Assembly (NCBI GenBank): GCA_021788795.1
Contig: JAJYKG010000061.1
Location: 4,662 to 9,923 of the forward strand
DNA length: 5,262 nt
Source: Thermoplasmata archaeon
Lineage (GTDB): Archaea > Thermoplasmatota > Thermoplasmata > RBG-16-68-12
Reading direction: 5' to 3'
Each line of letters starts with the position of its first letter. The stretch's first letter is position 1. Below the pieces are notes generated by a model. The model made no database searches. It saw only the letters and a program-made list of their open reading frames with translations, and was not told the origin of the DNA. A program made the position numbers and the translations under genes. Below are positions 4,101 through 5,262 of the stretch, piece after piece.

Positions 4101-5262
4101 ATGGGCCTCGCGGCGGCGGCCGGGCGGATGTCGCGGCACCCCCGGGCCCTCGGCCTCGCCAGCCTGCTCGTCGCCTTCACGGGCGTGAGCATGGTGCTCA
4201 ACCCCACGCATGCGACGAGCCTCGTGTGGGTCGGGCTTGCCTTCCTCGTCGCCGGGATCGCGCTCTTCGCGTTCCTCGTCTGGCCCAAGGCCGACGCGAC
4301 GGCGGCCGCGAAGCCCTCCATGGGGTCGCGGCTCATCCGGTGCCTGACGTGGGACGGCCGGCTCATCCCCCTCTTTCCGGTCTTCGGCGTGGCGCTCGTC
4401 GTCCTGGACGTCGGGTACAACCTCTTCCTGTCCGCCTCCCCGGGGTTTCTCACGGAGGACATCGTCGTCCTCCTCTCCGCCGCCACGCTGCTGGCGTACG
4501 GCCTCGTGCCGGCGGCGTGGGCGCGGGAGCGGGACTTCGTCCTCCTGTTCTTCCTCTTCCTGGACCTGATCCTCGTCGTGCCCCTCCTAGCCGCACGGGT
4601 CGTGACGCACAACATCGACGCCTCCGTGGACGTCTACTCGTGGACGGCCCTGGCGCCGGAGGCGGGCGCGATCCTCTCCCTCTTCGGCGTCCCGAACTCC
4701 GTGCACGCGGTCGCGGGCTACACGGCCCCGGGGCTCACGTTCACGCCGCTGCACAGCAACGTGGCCGCGACCCTGGTCATCACGACCGCGTGCTCGGGCA
4801 TCTACTCCTTCGGGATCTTCGCCGCCGCGTACATCGCGTTCCTGCTCACGGAGTACGCGAGCCCGTCGAGGCGCCTCTGGCTCCTGCTCGCCCTCGGCTT
4901 CGCCGCGTCGTACGCCGCGAACCTGCTGCGGATGGTCATCATCGTCCTCGTCGGCTTCTACGCGGACACGGCGGCGTCGGACCTGCAGAACCTCCTCCTG
5001 GCGCACTCGTACGCGGGCTGGATCATCTTCCTCGCCTGGCTGGCCCTCTTCTGGGGGCTCCTGTTCAAGTTCCTGCCCCTGGAGAGGGAGGAGCCGGGCC
5101 GGGCCGCGCCCGTCGAGACGCCGTCACGATCCGGGATCCCGCCGCCGGGCAACGTCTGCGGCATCTGCGGACGGCCGCTGAGTCCCGCGATCCCGGCCGC
5201 GCGGTGCGCGTGCGGCGCGATCCATCACCGCGCCTGCCTGGCGTCCGCGGGCGAGTGCCCTC
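4101..5262 (+). CDS. Archaeosortase/exosortase-family membrane transpeptidase-like protein with C-terminal RING-like zinc finger (3' end outside window)
   Basis: At least 387 residues are visible with no stop before the window ends. About eight or nine hydrophobic segments span residues 16-325. The family signature is a conserved triad in its usual contexts: Cys231 in TTACSGIYSF, Arg277 in AANLLRMVII (with N274), and His302 in LLAHSYAGWII. In archaeosortases these residues cleave a C-terminal sorting signal (such as PGF-CTERM) from surface proteins and join the protein to a membrane lipid; the role here is inferred from the triad. No target protein with a sorting tail is in the window. After a Pro/Arg-rich linker (328-351) comes a second domain: C353-x2-C356, C369-x-C371, H375-H376, C379 and C386, a spacing like prokaryotic RING-type zinc fingers. 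The usual family members end after the His-bearing helix, so this is a fusion. By the family's topology the tail should face the cytoplasm. It may continue with further domains. Divergent from prs. Confidence 0.85.
   Translation, partial: MGLAAAAGRMSRHPRALGLASLLVAFTGVSMVLNPTHATSLVWVGLAFLVAGIALFAFLVWPKADATAAAKPSMGSRLIRCLTWDGRLIPLFPVFGVALVVLDVGYNLFLSASPGFLTEDIVVLLSAATLLAYGLVPAAWARERDFVLLFFLFLDLILVVPLLAARVVTHNIDASVDVYSWTALAPEAGAILSLFGVPNSVHAVAGYTAPGLTFTPLHSNVAATLVITTACSGIYSFGIFAAAYIAFLLTEYASPSRRLWLLLALGFAASYAANLLRMVIIVLVGFYADTAASDLQNLLLAHSYAGWIIFLAWLALFWGLLFKFLPLEREEPGRAAPVETPSRSGIPPPGNVCGICGRPLSPAIPAARCACGAIHHRACLASAGECP

Noticed and set aside
2649..4615. Long minus-strand frames extending upstream of prs into the archaeosortase gene, and another over the 122-aa gene
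   Set aside because: The sequence beyond the prs start is Arg/Pro/Ser-rich with no motif and lies opposite a clear membrane protein with a catalytic triad; the second frame is antisense to the 122-aa gene and out of frame with prs.
1..5262. CRISPR array, insertion sequence or attachment site
   Set aside because: No regularly repeated units, no transposase fragment, and no terminal inverted or target-site repeats were seen.

Overview
The window is very GC-rich DNA that reads as archaeal. Genes are preceded by TATA-type promoter elements and modest Shine-Dalgarno sequences, and the gene families include an AbrB-PhoU fusion, an archaeal-type PRPP synthase and an archaeosortase-family protein. 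A high-GC euryarchaeon of the Thermoplasmata kind is my best guess. It is an inference from gene content, not a placement.

Bases 1-862 (minus strand) hold the front of a tightly overlapping operon of small membrane subunits. In transcription order these are an 87-aa MbhD/NuoJ-N-like protein, an 80-aa MbhE-like protein, a 107-aa NuoK/MrpC-like protein, and the first 13 codons of a probable NuoL/M/N (MrpD)-type antiporter subunit. They look like the ion-translocating membrane module of a Complex I-like, Mbh-like or Mrp-like machine. Bases 863-1487 contain no credible gene. They hold the operon promoter, a perfect 10-bp inverted repeat, a patch of potential RNA secondary structure, and the phoU promoter.

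On the plus strand follow an AbrB-PhoU phosphate-signalling regulator (1488-2543), a 147-bp AT-punctuated spacer with three TATA-like boxes, and a 122-aa three-helix membrane protein of unknown function (2691-3059). That gene ends in a hairpin plus pyrimidine tract and converges on prs, ribose-phosphate pyrophosphokinase (minus strand, 3110-4012).

prs diverges, across an 88-bp region with a dyad around a TATA box, from a polytopic membrane protein (plus strand, from 4101, running off the window). It carries the Cys/Arg/His triad of exosortases and archaeosortases. Unusually, it continues into a cytosolic-looking RING/zinc-finger-like Cys/His cluster. This archaeosortase-zinc finger fusion is the most notable item. 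The genes are mostly separate transcription units (respiration, phosphate control, nucleotide precursor synthesis, surface protein processing), and I see no single pathway joining them.
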